A stretch of 64,000 bases of DNA from Lentisalinibacter sediminis (lineage in GTDB: Bacteria > Pseudomonadota > Gammaproteobacteria > Steroidobacterales > Woeseiaceae), in the NCBI RefSeq assembly GCF_040706615.1, contig NZ_JAPDRF010000005.1, positions 682,001 through 746,000 of the forward strand, in the 5' to 3' direction. A program made the translations under genes and the position numbers. The notes beneath the pieces are model-generated. The model saw nothing but the letters and a program-made list of their open reading frames with translations. It was not told the DNA's origin and searched no databases. Of this stretch, positions 17,134-26,137 are shown piece by piece; position 1 is the stretch's first letter; the number at the start of each line of letters is the position of its first letter.

Positions 17134-19353
17134 ATGACCGAGGGAGATGATCGCGTCGACGAGAGCGACGCCGGGAGCCTTTTCGCCCCCGGCGAGAACG
17201 TCTGGCGTGCCGCTCGTGCCGAACGCTTCGGCTGGCTGATCGACGGCGAGGATTACTTCCGGGCCGTCCGTGAGAGCATGGAAGCGGCCGAGCGCGAGAT
17301 ACTGATCGTCGGCTGGGACATCGACAGCCGACTGGAGCTGATCCGCGACGAGGACCATCCGCTTTACCCGAGTCCGCTCGCCGAGACGTTGCAGGACCTG
17401 GCGGGGCGCCGGGACGGGCTGCAGGTCTATGTGCTGTCCTGGGACTTCGCCATGGTCTACGTCCTGGAGCGCGAACTGCTGCCGGCGGCCCAGTTCGGCT
17501 GGCAGGACCAGGACCGGCTGCATTTCCAGCTGGACGGCGAGCACGCCACCGGCGCGAGCCAGCACCAGAAGTTCATCGTCATCGACGGCCAGCTCGCCTA
17601 TACCGGCGGGTTCGACCTCACCAAGAGCCGCTGGGACACGAGGGCGCATGCGCCGGACGATCCGCGCCGGGTCAACGAGGCCGGCGGCAGCTACCGGCCT
17701 TTCCACGACGTGCAGGCGCTGGTCACCGGCGAGCCGGCCCGCCACCTGCGCGACCTCGCCTCCTTCCGCTGGAAGAACGCCACGGGCGATGCGCTGCCGG
17801 CGCTGGATGCCCCGGACGTCGATAGCGCGGAGGCGCTGTGGCCCCGGGACGTCCCGGTGCGGGCGAGCGATGCTCCGGTGGCCCTGGCACGCACCTGGGC
17901 GGAGAAGGACGGCAGCGATCTCGTCCGGGAAGTGGAGCAGCTGTTCCTCGACATGATCGCGGCCGCGGAATCCTCCATCTACATCGAAAACCAGTACTAC
18001 ACCTCGGACACGGTCACGCGCGCCCTGTGCGATCGGCTGGCGGAGTCCGACGGGCCGGAAATCGTCATCGTCCTGCCGGGGGAGACCTCCGGCTGGCTCG
18101 AGCAGGCCACCATGGACGTGCTGCGCAACCAGGCGCTCCAGCGCCTGCGGGAGAACGACGGGCACGGTCGCCTGCGTATCGTCTCGCCGGTCTCCGACGA
18201 GCTGGGCGATACCTGCATCAACGTCCACGGCAAGGTGATGGTGTTGGACGAGCGCTGGGCACGCATCGGTTCCGCCAACCTCAGCCGCCGCTCCATGGGG
18301 CTCGACAGCGAATGCGACCTGGTGATCGAGGACGCCGAGGCGGCCGCCGGCCTGCGCGCTGACCTGCTCGCCGAGCACCTGGGGGCGGACGTGCGCGAGG
18401 TGGCTGCCGGCATCGCGGAGCACGGTCTGATCGCCACGCTGGACCGGCTGGGCGGCGGGCCACGCCGGCTGGAGCGGCTGGCCAGCGACGGCAGCGATAT
18501 CGATGGCATGCTGGAGCCCATCGCCCGGATCGCCGATCTGGAGCGGCCCGTGGAGCAGGCCTGGGACGAGCTGATCGGGGGCATGACGGGATCGGGCGCC
18601 CATGACGCCGGCACCGGCGGGGCCGATGCGGACGAGGAGGCCGAACCGGAACCCGGCACGGCGCGGCGGCGTTATCTGCAGGTGCTCACCCATCCCTCGG
18701 TGGGCTGGGGTTTCCTGGCGGTCCTGATACTCCTCGTCGGCGGCCTGGCCATCTGGCAGGCGCGGACCGCCGGCGCCGACTTCGACCCGATGGCGCTGCT
18801 CGCCACGCTGCGCGAGAGCGCGGCACATCCGCTGGCGCCACTGGCGGTGATCCCCGCTTTCATCGCCGGCAGTCTCGTGGTGGCGCCCGTCACCGGCATG
18901 ATCGCCCTCTGCGCGCTGCTGTTCGGCCCATGGGTGGCGTCGGTGTCGGCCATCGCCGGTACGCTCGCGGCCACCGTGGTGAACCACGCCATCGGCCGGC
19001 GTCTCGGCCGGGCGGTGGAGGGCCGTGCGCCCCGTGCGGTCACCGTGCGGATGAAGGCGCTCGGACGGTCCTCCGATCCCTGGTCCCTGGCCGGCCTGCG
19101 GCTCATCCCCATCGCGCCGTTCACGGTGATCAACCTGCTGGCAGGTGCCTCCCGGGTGAAGCTGAGGGACTTCCTGCTCGGCACCATACTCGGCATGGGC
19201 CCGGGCACGGTGCTCATCTGCTTCAGTGTCGACCGGGCCCGCGCGGCGCTGGCCGGCGAGCCTGTGTTCGAGCCCTGGGTACTCGCAGTCATCGCCGCCG
19301 CCGGCATTACGCTGATCGCCCTGCGGGTGCTGCAGCAACGCAGGAAGCGATGA
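17134..19353 (+). CDS. Phospholipase D-family protein fused to a VTT/DedA membrane domain
   Basis: The product is 739 residues. Two PLD catalytic HKD motifs are present: HQKFIVIDG (His144) and HGKVMVLDE (His365), each followed by a G-S/G-F/N block. After an acidic linker (about 490-510), a helix near 520-540 leads into a VTT (SNARE-associated/DedA) membrane domain at about 565-700, ending RARAAL and a last helix. This PLD-VTT arrangement is known in proteobacteria and is thought to act on phospholipids or cardiolipin. No ribosome site is obvious; TATAGT (17122-17127) sits 6 bp before the ATG. The gene overlaps the EEP gene by ATGA. Confidence 0.88.
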   Translation: MTEGDDRVDESDAGSLFAPGENVWRAARAERFGWLIDGEDYFRAVRESMEAAEREILIVGWDIDSRLELIRDEDHPLYPSPLAETLQDLAGRRDGLQVYVLSWDFAMVYVLERELLPAAQFGWQDQDRLHFQLDGEHATGASQHQKFIVIDGQLAYTGGFDLTKSRWDTRAHAPDDPRRVNEAGGSYRPFHDVQALVTGEPARHLRDLASFRWKNATGDALPALDAPDVDSAEALWPRDVPVRASDAPVALARTWAEKDGSDLVREVEQLFLDMIAAAESSIYIENQYYTSDTVTRALCDRLAESDGPEIVIVLPGETSGWLEQATMDVLRNQALQRLRENDGHGRLRIVSPVSDELGDTCINVHGKVMVLDERWARIGSANLSRRSMGLDSECDLVIEDAEAAAGLRADLLAEHLGADVREVAAGIAEHGLIATLDRLGGGPRRLERLASDGSDIDGMLEPIARIADLERPVEQAWDELIGGMTGSGAHDAGTGGADADEEAEPEPGTARRRYLQVLTHPSVGWGFLAVLILLVGGLAIWQARTAGADFDPMALLATLRESAAHPLAPLAVIPAFIAGSLVVAPVTGMIALCALLFGPWVASVSAIAGTLAATVVNHAIGRRLGRAVEGRAPRAVTVRMKALGRSSDPWSLAGLRLIPIAPFTVINLLAGASRVKLRDFLLGTILGMGPGTVLICFSVDRARAALAGEPVFEPWVLAVIAAAGITLIALRVLQQRRKR

Positions 19354-20054
19354 CGGATCGGTCGATCCGTATGGTCAGCTATAACGTGCATGCCTGCGTC
19401 GGCCGCGACCGGCGCTTCGCGCCCGATCGCATCGCGGCGGTGCTCGAAGACGTGGATGCCGACTTCGTCGCCCTGCAGGAGGTGGAGGACCGGCCCTACC
19501 GGGATACGACCGTCACCGACTATCTGGCCGGGCGACTCGGCATGCACGCCCATCGCGGGGCCACGCTGTACCGCGGCGATGCCCGTTACGGCAACCTGCT
19601 GCTCGCGCGGGAGGCCGCCGTCGCCCACCGGTTGCACGACCTCTCCGTCGGCTCCCGGGAGCCGCGCGGCGCCATCGAGGCGGACTTCTTCGTCGGCGGG
19701 CGCACCCTCAGGATCTTCGTCACCCATCTCGGCCTGAGCGCGAGGGAGCGCCAGCGGCAGGTCCGCCGTCTGTTGTCGGCAGTGGATCGCGACGATGCGG
19801 ACATCCGGGTGCTCGCCGGTGACATCAACGAGTGGCGGCCGGGGGCCGCAGCGAGCCGGTTGCTCACCCGGAGCCTCGGCCGGGCGCCGTGGCCACGCAC
19901 CTTCCCGGCCGCTGCCCCGGTCTTCGCCCTGGATCGCTTCTACGTGACCCCTCGGGACGTCGTCGCCCGCGTGCGTGCCTTCAGGTCGCCGGTGTCGCGG
20001 CAGGCCTCCGATCACCTGCCGCTGGTCGCGGACCTGAAGATACCGGCAGTCTGA
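19350..20054 (+). CDS. Endonuclease/exonuclease/phosphatase (EEP) family hydrolase
   Basis: The product is 234 residues. EEP motifs appear in order: SYNVHACVGRD near the start, LQEVE (metal-binding Glu), THLGLS, GDINEW (Asp/Asn pair) and SDHLPLVAD (catalytic Asp-His) near the end. The start is the ATG overlapping the TGA of the PLD-VTT gene, so translation is coupled. Pairing of PLD-VTT with an EEP protein suggests a combined phosphodiesterase pathway on a lipid, with the EEP enzyme acting on the released phosphodiester or headgroup. Substrate is not readable from sequence. Confidence 0.85.
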   Translation: MTDRSIRMVSYNVHACVGRDRRFAPDRIAAVLEDVDADFVALQEVEDRPYRDTTVTDYLAGRLGMHAHRGATLYRGDARYGNLLLAREAAVAHRLHDLSVGSREPRGAIEADFFVGGRTLRIFVTHLGLSARERQRQVRRLLSAVDRDDADIRVLAGDINEWRPGAAASRLLTRSLGRAPWPRTFPAAAPVFALDRFYVTPRDVVARVRAFRSPVSRQASDHLPLVADLKIPAV

Positions 20055-20133
20055 TCCGTAGTTGCCGCCATTGCCTCCCGGCCGGCTCGCTTCTAATCTG
20101 GATGCGACCATTCCGCAGACGCAGGAGGGGTCG

Positions 20134-20328
20134 ATGAGTCTTGTGAACCTGATCGTGTTCGTCGCGCTATTCGCCGTGGTCGTTACGCTGGTGCTGGGAC
20201 TGCGCTCGATGGGTCGCGGCGGCGAATACGACGACACTCACGCCGAAAAATTCATGTGGGAGCGAGTGGGCCTGCAGGGACTGGCCGTCGTGCTGCTCCT
20301 CGCGGCGTTGCTGTTGATGAACGCCTGA
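20134..20328 (+). CDS. Small twin-transmembrane HIG1-like protein
   Basis: The product is 64 residues starting at the ATG 20134, after a strong AGGAGGGG. Two hydrophobic helices (about 4-24 and 46-62) flank a short polar loop with RSMGRGGEYDD and KFMWERVGLQG. The latter pattern resembles HIG1-domain twin-TM proteins linked to respiratory complexes. Assignment to a precise family is tentative. The gene stands alone, downstream of the EEP gene and convergent with the CBS gene at 20344. Confidence 0.7.
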   Translation: MSLVNLIVFVALFAVVVTLVLGLRSMGRGGEYDDTHAEKFMWERVGLQGLAVVLLLAALLLMNA

Positions 20329-20343
20329 CCCCGCGCCGGGTCC

Positions 20344-20781
20344 TCAGGCCTTGTCGCCGGACTCCTTCACCCGCTCGTGGAGTCCGACGAGCAGATCGGT
20401 GCGCGCGACAATGCCGACGACCCGGTCGCCGTCCACCACCGGCACGGCCTTCAACCGCCGGGGTACCATCTTCTCCAGCACGTGACTGAGCGGCTCGTCC
20501 GGGGCGACGCTCACGCAGTTCTTCGTCATGACGGCGCTCACCGGCATGGCCAGGATTTCGTCGAAGTGGGGGATCATGGAGGTCGGCCGCAGCAGGCAGG
20601 CCTCCAGCAGGTCGAACTCGCTGACCATGCCCACGAGCACGTCGTTGGCCACCACGGGGAACGAGCCGAAGTGGGTCTCCTCGAAGCGCTCACGCAGTTC
20701 GGCGAGGGTGAGCGAAGGGTCGACGGTGACCGGGTCCGGGCTCATGACGTCGCGTGCACACAGGGAAAGGAAAGGGACCAT
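20344..20781 (-). CDS. Two-CBS-domain protein
   Basis: The product is 145 residues and is a CBS pair: residues about 8-65 (VMSPDPVTVDPSLTLAEL...GMVSEFDLL) and about 82-140 (VMTKNCVSVAPDEPLSHVL...GIVARTDLL). Such pairs bind adenine nucleotides. It lies just downstream of the acetyl-CoA operon on the same strand (44-bp gap to the acyl carrier protein stop), so it could be co-transcribed with that operon and sense adenylates there. No effector domain is attached. Confidence 0.85.
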   Translation of the reverse strand: MVPFLSLCARDVMSPDPVTVDPSLTLAELRERFEETHFGSFPVVANDVLVGMVSEFDLLEACLLRPTSMIPHFDEILAMPVSAVMTKNCVSVAPDEPLSHVLEKMVPRRLKAVPVVDGDRVVGIVARTDLLVGLHERVKESGDKA

Positions 20782-20825
20782 GCGGGGCTCCTGGTTTGCC
20801 GGGCAGAGTATATCGGGCGGGGCGG

Positions 20826-21074
20826 CTATTCGCCCACACGCGTCTGCAGGTACTTGACGGCGCTGGCGAGCGTGGCCAGCCGCGGATAGTCACGGGGCGG
20901 GATGTCCACGCCCAGGGTCTCGTGCAGGCCGATGGCGAAGTTCAGGAAATCCATGGAGTCGAAGTCGAGCTGATCGCGGAAGCTCACCAGCGGGTCCAGT
21001 TCCACCTCGGCCGCCTCCGGTGCGATGCCGGTCAGCACCTCCAGAACGGTTCTGCTGAGTTCCTGCTCGTTCAT
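20826..21074 (-). CDS. Acyl carrier protein of the acetyl-CoA module
   Basis: The product is 82 residues starting at the ATG 21074, which overlaps the E2 stop by 4 bp. Helix patterns and the DFDSMDF motif (Ser40 as 4'-phosphopantetheine site) identify an acyl carrier protein. This is not the housekeeping AcpP: the DSL motif is DSM and there are no fab genes around. It is the distal gene of the acs-E1alpha-E1beta-E2 operon. A dedicated carrier next to a dehydrogenase E2 suggests acyl transfer between lipoyl and phosphopantetheine groups, which is speculative. Confidence 0.88.
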   Translation of the reverse strand: MNEQELSRTVLEVLTGIAPEAAEVELDPLVSFRDQLDFDSMDFLNFAIGLHETLGVDIPPRDYPRLATLASAVKYLQTRVGE

Positions 21075-22246
21075 AGCTGCTCCGGTGACTGCAGGCATTC
21101 GGCCAGCTTCTCCAGGAATAATGCGCCCCGGCGGCCGTCGCTGACGCGGTGATCGCCCGCCAGCGTCGCGGTGATGGTCCGGCGTGCCACCACGGCGTCG
21201 CCGTCGATCCGGGGGCGCTTCGTCAGCTGACCGAAGCCTACCATGGCTGCCTGGGGCGGCTGGATAATCGGGTAGACCCAGTCGACGGCCCGGTCCCCGA
21301 GGCTCGTGACGGTGAGGGTGCCGGCGGTGATCTCGGAGCTGCGCAGCCGCCCGGTGCGAGCCCGCATCACGAGCTCGCGGAAATGGCGCATGAGCTCGCC
21401 GAGCGGCAGGGTCTCCGCGGCTGCGATGGCAGGCGCCACCAGGCCGCCGCCGTGGCGCAGTGCGATGGCGACGCCGAGGTCCACCGATGCGGCCGGGCGG
21501 AACTCGCCGGCTTTCCAGCGTCCGTTCAGCTCCGGTACTGCCAGCACCGAGACGGCGACCGCCTTCAGCAGCAGGGCCGGTGCGATCAGTTGTCGGTCCG
21601 GCGGCCGGTCCCGGTTGTATTCGTCCAGCCACTGCGCCGCAGCCTCGAAGTCGATGGTGCTGCCGAGGTAGTAATGGGGAATCTCCCGGTTGGCCCGGCT
21701 CATGGCGCTCGCGATGGCGCGCCGCATGGGTTCGGGGCCCTCTTCCTCATCGCCGGCCGGCGATGCGCCCGCTGCCTGCTCGACGTCCTCCACCGTCACG
21801 CTGTCCTGCACGCCGGTGCCATGGACCGTGGTCGGGTCGATGCCCAGTTCTCCGGCGCGCCGGCGCGCAGCCGGGGAGACGGGTACACGCCGATGCACCT
21901 CGTCGGCGCCCGAAGAGGAGGCCGCGCCCACTTCGGCCGAGGGTGCGGACGGCGTTACCCGCGGCCCGGTGACCGGTTCGCCCGAGTCGCCGGGTTCGCC
22001 CGGCTCTTCACCCGCCACGTCGATGACCGCCAGAGGCGTGCCGACGGCGGTCTCCGTCCCGGGCTCCACCAGGAACTCCCGCACGGTTCCGGTCTCGTGG
22101 GACTCGACGTCGATGGCACCCTTGTCGGTCTCCACCACAGCGATGACGTCGCCGCGCCCGATGGGATCGCCGGCCGACACCTCCCAGGAGACCAGCGTGC
22201 CTTTCTCCATGTCCGCGCCGAGCGACGGCATCCGAAACTTACCCAT
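21071..22246 (-). CDS. pdhC: 2-oxoacid dehydrogenase E2 (dihydrolipoamide acyltransferase)
   Basis: The product is 391 residues. The N-terminal lipoyl domain (1-77) carries lipoyl Lys42 in VVETDKGAID. A Pro/Ala/Ser-rich linker follows, then a peripheral subunit-binding domain at about 118-155 (VSPAARRRAGELGID). The catalytic CoA-acyltransferase domain begins near 175. The active site is DHRVSDG (His366, Asp370); the usual sequence is DHRVVDG. It overlaps E1beta by 8 bp and the carrier protein by 4 bp. Pyruvate is the likely substrate, but branched-chain or acetoin use cannot be excluded from sequence. No E3 gene is nearby. Confidence 0.9.
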   Translation of the reverse strand: MGKFRMPSLGADMEKGTLVSWEVSAGDPIGRGDVIAVVETDKGAIDVESHETGTVREFLVEPGTETAVGTPLAVIDVAGEEPGEPGDSGEPVTGPRVTPSAPSAEVGAASSSGADEVHRRVPVSPAARRRAGELGIDPTTVHGTGVQDSVTVEDVEQAAGASPAGDEEEGPEPMRRAIASAMSRANREIPHYYLGSTIDFEAAAQWLDEYNRDRPPDRQLIAPALLLKAVAVSVLAVPELNGRWKAGEFRPAASVDLGVAIALRHGGGLVAPAIAAAETLPLGELMRHFRELVMRARTGRLRSSEITAGTLTVTSLGDRAVDWVYPIIQPPQAAMVGFGQLTKRPRIDGDAVVARRTITATLAGDHRVSDGRRGALFLEKLAECLQSPEQL

Positions 22247-23228
22247 TGCCCATCAACCTCCGTGCTGCTGCGACGATCTTTTCCGGCTGGGGGATGGCGG
22301 CATCCTCCAGGTGTTTCGGATAGGGGATCGGGGCCTCCGCGGAGCAGACCCGCGCGACAGGCGCATCCAGTTCGAAAAATGCCTGCTCCATGATCCGCGT
22401 GCCCACCTCGGCGGCCAGGCTGCCGCTGCGCCAGCCCTCGTCGACGATGACCGCCCGGCGGGTGCGCCGCACGGCCGTCATTATGGTCTCGTCGTCCAGC
22501 GGCCGCAGGGTGCGCAGGTCGATCACCGTCGCCTCGATGCCCTCGCCCGCCAGCGTGTCCGCCGCCTCCAGGGTCTTGTGCAGGCTGCCGCCGTAGGTGA
22601 TGAGCGTGATGCTGTCGCCTTCACGGCGCAACGCTGCCCGGTCGATGTCCGTAGCTCCCGCGTCCGCCGCCAGCTCGCCTTCCCGGTGGTAGAGATTGGC
22701 GTTCTCGAAGATCAGCACCGGATCCGGGCACGCCAGTGCGGTGGCCAGCATGCCGCGCGCATCCTCCAGCGTGGCCGGGGTGACGGTGCGCAGGCCGGGG
22801 ATGTGGGCGTACCAGCCCTCCAGGCTGTGGGAATGCTGGGCGGCGAGCTGGCGGCCGGCCCCGGTGGCCATGCGGATCACCAGCGGTATCTCGAACTGGC
22901 CGCCGGACATGTGCCGTATGGTCGCGGCGTTGTTCATGATCTGGTCCAGCGCCAGCAGGCTGAAGTTCACGGTCATGATCTCGACGATGGGCCGCATGCC
23001 GCCGAGCGCGGCACCGATGCCCGCGCCGACGAACGCCGACTCCGACAGCGGCGTGTCGCGGATGCGCTCCTCGCCGAATTCCTCCAGCAGTCCCTTGCTC
23101 ACCGCGTAGCAGCCGCCGTAGCGGCCCACGTCCTCGCCCATGAGGAAGACCCGCTCGTCGGCGATCAGCGCTTCCCGTATGGCCTCGCGGACGGCCTCCC
23201 GGTAGGTGATCTTCCTCGTCCCGTTCAT
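22239..23228 (-). CDS. pdhB: 2-oxoacid dehydrogenase E1 component, beta subunit
   Basis: The product is 329 residues and has the transketolase-like pyrimidine domain of E1beta. It starts TYREAVREAIREAL, with FLMGEDVGRYGG, then a C-terminal transketolase domain with DLRTLRPLDDETI and HEGW-like VDEGWRSG. The N-terminal TYREA block with the DEFKR-type helix matches heterotetrameric E1 enzymes. It is read after E1alpha (24-bp gap) and overlaps E2 by 8 bp. Together with E1alpha it would decarboxylate a 2-oxoacid with thiamine diphosphate and acylate the E2 lipoyl group. Confidence 0.9.
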   Translation of the reverse strand: MNGTRKITYREAVREAIREALIADERVFLMGEDVGRYGGCYAVSKGLLEEFGEERIRDTPLSESAFVGAGIGAALGGMRPIVEIMTVNFSLLALDQIMNNAATIRHMSGGQFEIPLVIRMATGAGRQLAAQHSHSLEGWYAHIPGLRTVTPATLEDARGMLATALACPDPVLIFENANLYHREGELAADAGATDIDRAALRREGDSITLITYGGSLHKTLEAADTLAGEGIEATVIDLRTLRPLDDETIMTAVRRTRRAVIVDEGWRSGSLAAEVGTRIMEQAFFELDAPVARVCSAEAPIPYPKHLEDAAIPQPEKIVAAARRLMGNG

Positions 23229-23252
23229 CGCTTCTCGCCCATTGTCTTTGGC

Positions 23253-24242
23253 TCAGAGGCTCGCGTAGACGTGATCGGCCAGCTGCTCCACCGGCTCCAG
23301 GGTGCCCTGATCCGCGAAGGCCACGGCCGCCTCCACCTCGGCGGCCGCCTCGCGCTTGATGCGTTCCAGCGTCGCGTCGTCCAGGTGTCCGCGCTCATGC
23401 AGGCTCGCGGTGTAGGTGGCGATGGGGCAGCGCTCCCGCCAGCGCTCCACCTCGGCCTTGTCCCGGTAGAGCTGGGCATCGAACATCGAGTGGGCGCGGA
23501 AGCGGTAGGTCCGGCATTCGAGGAAGGACGGCCCGGCCCCGGAACGAACGAGCGCGGCGGCCTCGCCCGCGGCTGCCAGCACGGCCTCCACGTCCATACC
23601 GTCGACCGCGCGGGCGGGTACGCCGTAGCAGGCGGCCTTGGCGGCGATGTCCTGCACGGACTCCGAGCGCTCGAGTGCCGTGCCCATGGCGTAGAGGTTG
23701 TTCTCGCAGACGAACAGCACGGGCAGCTTCCACAGCGCGGCCAGGTTCATGGACTCGTGGAATTCGCCTTCGGCCACCGCGCCCTCGCCGAAGAAGCACG
23801 CGGTGATGGAGTTGCGCTTGCGCATGCGATCGGCGAGGCCGAGACCGACGGCCAGCGGCAGGCCGCCGCCGACGATGGCGTTACCGCCGTACAACCGTTT
23901 GTCGGCGCTGTAGAGGTGCATGGAACCGCCGCGGCCCCGGCTCACACCCTCCCGGCAGCCGTAGAGCTCGGCCATCACCTCGCCCATGGAGATGCCGCGG
24001 GCGATGGCGTGGCCGTGTTCCCGATAGGTGGCTACGATGGCGTCCTCGGCCCGCAGGTTCGGCATCACGCCCGCCGCTACGGCCTCCTCGCCGTCGTAGA
24101 GGTGCAGGAAACCGCGGATCTTCATCTGCGTGTACAGCTCCGCGGCCCGCTCCTCGAAGCGGCGGATGCGGATCATCTCCCTGAGCAGGGCCAGCGCTTC
24201 GTGCCGGCCGGGTGTCTCCGGCTGTGTCTTCGGCTCAGTCAT
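23253..24242 (-). CDS. pdhA: 2-oxoacid dehydrogenase E1 component, alpha subunit
   Basis: The product is 329 residues. Typical E1alpha blocks are RFEERAAELYTQMKIRGF, YREHGHAIARG, GRGGSMHLY and ALWKLPVLFVCENN. The thiamine-diphosphate/Mg motif reads GEGAVAEGEFHESMN: the canonical GDG Asp is Glu here, a substitution I believe also occurs in related E1alpha proteins. The gene overlaps the acetyl-CoA synthetase stop by 8 bp and so lies inside the same operon. By length and composition it is a pyruvate- or acetoin-type E1alpha rather than a branched-chain enzyme. Confidence 0.9.
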   Translation of the reverse strand: MTEPKTQPETPGRHEALALLREMIRIRRFEERAAELYTQMKIRGFLHLYDGEEAVAAGVMPNLRAEDAIVATYREHGHAIARGISMGEVMAELYGCREGVSRGRGGSMHLYSADKRLYGGNAIVGGGLPLAVGLGLADRMRKRNSITACFFGEGAVAEGEFHESMNLAALWKLPVLFVCENNLYAMGTALERSESVQDIAAKAACYGVPARAVDGMDVEAVLAAAGEAAALVRSGAGPSFLECRTYRFRAHSMFDAQLYRDKAEVERWRERCPIATYTASLHERGHLDDATLERIKREAAAEVEAAVAFADQGTLEPVEQLADHVYASL

Positions 24243-25992
24243 CGGCTTCCAGCGTGGAGGTGTCGCCCTCCGGCAGGCCGAGTTCCCGCGCCTTCAGCAA
24301 CCGGCGCATGATCTTGCCGCTGCGGGTCTTCGGGACGGTGCCCACCACGTCGATGGCGCGCGGCGCCACCGCGGCGCCGAGCCGCTTGCGGGCAAAGCCG
24401 AGCAGTTCGCGCATCAGGGCGTCGTCGGCCGCGCGGCCCGGTGCCAGTCGCACGAAGGCCTTCACCACCTCCATGGCGATCTCGTCCGGAACGCCAATGA
24501 CCGCTGCCTCGGACACGGCATCGTGTTCCATGAGTACGCTCTCCACCTCGAACGGGCTGATGAGATGACCTGCCGACTTGATCACGTCGTCGCCGCGACC
24601 GACGAACCAGAAGTAGCCATCGGCATCCTGGCGGGCCAGGTCGCCGCTGAGATACCAGCTGTCGGCAAAGCAGCGCTCGTAGCGCTCCCGCTGGCCGAGA
24701 TAGCCGCGGAACATGGACGGCCAGCCCTTGCGCAATGCGAGCTCGCCCTCGGTGTCGGGTTCGTCAATTACGGTGACACTGCCTTCGTCGTCGCGCCTCA
24801 CGATGGTGGCTTCGATGCCGGGCAGCGGCTTGCCCATGGAGCCGGGGCGGATGTCCAGGGAGGGCAGGTTGGCGATCATGATGCCGCCGGTCTCCGTCTG
24901 CCACCAGTTGTCGTGAAACGGCGTGCCGAAGGCACGCCGGCTCCAGACCACCGCCTCCGGATTGAGGGGCTCGCCCACGCTAGCGAGATGGCGCAGCGAC
25001 GAGAGGTCCCGGCCCGCCATCGGCTCTTCGCCGTAGCGCATGAGGATGCGGATGGCGGTGGGTGCCGTGTACCAGACGGCCACCTTCTCCTCCTCGATGA
25101 TGCGGTACCAGCGGGCCGGCTCCAGCTCTTCTTCGTCCACGACGACGGTCACGCCGTTGGTGAGCGGCGAGATCACGCCGTAGGAGATGCCGGTCACCCA
25201 GCCCGGGTCCGCGGTGCACCAGTAGACGTCGCCGTCATGGAAGTCCAGGGCGTAGCGGCCCGTGACGTGATGCGCGGCCACGGCGCCGTGCACGTGCAGC
25301 GCGCCCTTCGGCGGGCCGGTGGTGCCGCTGGTGAAGTGCAGCAGGGCCACCTCGTCCGCATCGGTGAGTTCGGTGCGGTGGTCGGCGGCAGCCGCGGGCA
25401 TGAATGCGGCGAGGCTCGTGGTGCCTTCCGGGGGATGCTCGCCGCCGTCGATCAGGATGACGTGCGCGAGGCCGGGCAGTTCGCCGCGGATGGGCGCGAC
25501 CTTGCGCCGGTACAGCCGCTCTGTGGTGACCAGCACTCTGCCGCCGCCGCGGCTGAGCCGCGACTGCACCGGCTCCGGGCCGAAGGCCGAGAACAGCGGA
25601 CAGAACACGCGCCCGCCCTGCAGGGTGCCGAGGACGGTCACGTAGAGTTCCGGGCAGCGCCCCAGCAGTGAGAACACCGCGTCGCCGCGTGCCACGCCGA
25701 GGGCGTCCAGTCCCGCTGCGAAGCGGTGACTCAGGTCGCGGAGATCGCGGTAGCTGTAGTCCCGGCGCTGCCAGTCCCGGCCGACGAAGCGCAGTGCCGT
25801 CCGCTCGCCGTGCCCTTCCAGCACGTGCCGGTCCAGACACTCGTAGGCGATGTTGACCCCGCCGCCGGGCAGGCCGTGCAACGCGTCACAGGCCTCGCAC
25901 CAGGAGAAAGCGTGCCGCTCTGCATCGTAGTCCGTGACGATCGGCGGTGGCTGCCGCCCTTCGAGCCGCTTGTGGATGACGGGCCAGGGCAT
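24235..25992 (-). CDS. acsA: AMP-forming acetyl-CoA synthetase (AcsA type)
   Basis: The product is 585 residues, close to the shorter Bacillus-type AcsA rather than the 650-residue Acs. The ANL motifs are present: TSGTTGPPKGALH (P-loop), NWWQTETGGIM, and the C-terminal PKTRSGKIMRRLL. The Lys in SGKIMRR is the catalytic lysine that Pat/GNAT enzymes acetylate to switch the enzyme off. It is the first gene of the leftward acs-E1alpha-E1beta-E2-ACP operon. It is divergent from a Pat-type acetyltransferase at 26138. GGGAG lies 5' of the ATG. Acetate or propionate are the likely substrates. Confidence 0.9.
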   Translation of the reverse strand: MPWPVIHKRLEGRQPPPIVTDYDAERHAFSWCEACDALHGLPGGGVNIAYECLDRHVLEGHGERTALRFVGRDWQRRDYSYRDLRDLSHRFAAGLDALGVARGDAVFSLLGRCPELYVTVLGTLQGGRVFCPLFSAFGPEPVQSRLSRGGGRVLVTTERLYRRKVAPIRGELPGLAHVILIDGGEHPPEGTTSLAAFMPAAAADHRTELTDADEVALLHFTSGTTGPPKGALHVHGAVAAHHVTGRYALDFHDGDVYWCTADPGWVTGISYGVISPLTNGVTVVVDEEELEPARWYRIIEEEKVAVWYTAPTAIRILMRYGEEPMAGRDLSSLRHLASVGEPLNPEAVVWSRRAFGTPFHDNWWQTETGGIMIANLPSLDIRPGSMGKPLPGIEATIVRRDDEGSVTVIDEPDTEGELALRKGWPSMFRGYLGQRERYERCFADSWYLSGDLARQDADGYFWFVGRGDDVIKSAGHLISPFEVESVLMEHDAVSEAAVIGVPDEIAMEVVKAFVRLAPGRAADDALMRELLGFARKRLGAAVAPRAIDVVGTVPKTRSGKIMRRLLKARELGLPEGDTSTLEADD

Positions 25993-26137
25993 GCGTCATC
26001 TCCCTTGACCGTTTCATCGTCCGTCGGCGGTGCGGCAACATCAATACGCAGTTGCGCCTATCCGGCTCACCGGCATCGGATTTCCTTCCGTGCAGCGGTT
26101 ACCATTGGCAGCAGGCCCATGGCTTCAGGAAGTAGCC

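Noticed and set aside
17062..19338. 758-codon open frame on the minus strand
   Set aside because: It mirrors the PLD-VTT gene, which has intact HKD motifs; no domains are found in the antisense frame.
22239..24242. Branched-chain 2-oxoacid or acetoin dehydrogenase as a firm call
   Set aside because: Substrate cannot be decided from the visible motifs, so a general E1 call was used.
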